A stretch of DNA of 15,008 nt, from the NCBI GenBank assembly GCA_045133795.1, contig JBGUUT010000047.1, positions 1-15,008 of the forward strand. Reading direction: 5' to 3'. Made by a program: the position numbers and the translations under genes. The notes under the pieces are model-generated. The model did no database searches and was not told the DNA's origin. It worked only from the letters and a program-made list of their open reading frames with translations. Shown in pieces: positions 14,802 to 15,008 of this stretch. The stretch is from RGIG8597 sp045133795. Lineage in GTDB: Bacteria; Spirochaetota; GWE2-31-10. Positions within the stretch are counted from its first letter, which is position 1. Every line of letters begins with the position of its first letter.

Positions 14802-14841
14802 TTGATACAAAAAATAATTATTTTAATTTAAGAGGTATGTT

Positions 14842-15008
14842 TTGTTTAATCTGTTTGACTATATTCTTTCTTTATTTAATCAAAATGGTGAAAATGCCGC
14901 TAAAAATAAGGATTTAAAATTAATTTTAAAAAAACTGATTGCAAAAAAATGTAAGTATTTGACTAAAGATAAAATTTTAATGCAGACATTTGCAAATAAG
15001 TTTTTTTC
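14842..15008 (+). CDS. Hypothetical protein, partial at right edge
   Basis: About 55 codons are open to the window edge, starting at a TTG six bases after AGAGG (14831-14835). An ATG at 14837 is in another frame that stops after about 26 codons. The visible protein begins FNLFDYILSLFNQNGENAAK and continues with a basic helical stretch (LKLILKKLIAKKCKYLTKDK). Its amphipathic N-terminus followed by a Lys-rich segment reminds me of uncharacterised Treponema proteins, but I cannot assign a family. Function is unknown. Confidence 0.6.
   Translation, partial: MFNLFDYILSLFNQNGENAAKNKDLKLILKKLIAKKCKYLTKDKILMQTFANKFF

Overview
The window is low-GC, roughly one third G+C, and looks like chromosome from a spirochaete, most likely a Treponema relative. 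The evidence is the order rplU-prp-rpmA-obgE-nadD-LCP, L27 without an N-terminal extension although Prp is present, and an EF-G paralogue of the ribosome-recycling (spirochaete/mitochondrial EF-G2) type. This assignment is inference from gene content; no rRNA or tRNA is present to anchor it.

Region 1 (1-7333, all minus strand) is a cell-surface polysaccharide locus. In transcription order it holds a large glycosyltransferase (GT2 plus DUF4422), galE, an inverted repeat that looks like insertion-sequence ends, a GlfT2-like galactofuranosyltransferase, wzm, wzt, and a partial coiled-coil protein that runs off the left edge. GalE would supply UDP-galactose (and perhaps UDP-GalNAc), the transferases would build a galactofuranose-containing chain, and the Wzm/Wzt ABC transporter would export it. 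The last protein carries a short domain of a kind seen in glycosyltransferase proteins, followed by a coiled coil built from perfect 11-residue repeats. It may be a length-setting or scaffolding factor. No UDP-galactopyranose mutase (glf) lies in the window.

Region 2 (7334-14068, plus strand) is a housekeeping block: an EF-G2-like recycling GTPase with a promoter that predicts an almost leaderless mRNA, then rplU-prp-rpmA-obgE-nadD-LCP-ispH, tightly spaced or overlapping and probably one operon. It covers ribosomal proteins L21/L27 and a putative L27 protease, ribosome-assembly GTPase Obg, NAD synthesis, an envelope LCP-family protein and the last step of the MEP isoprenoid pathway. A perfect 11-bp inverted repeat closes the block.

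Region 3 (14095-15008) has a small sigma-70-family factor on the minus strand, convergent with ispH, and a divergently transcribed short hypothetical gene cut by the right edge.

The most interesting points are the proposed galactofuran export locus with its repeat-built coiled coil, the EF-G2 gene with a predicted leaderless transcript, Prp without a cleavable L27 extension, and an LCP protein lacking the family's usual catalytic motifs. I found no CRISPR array, intact transposon, tRNA or rRNA.
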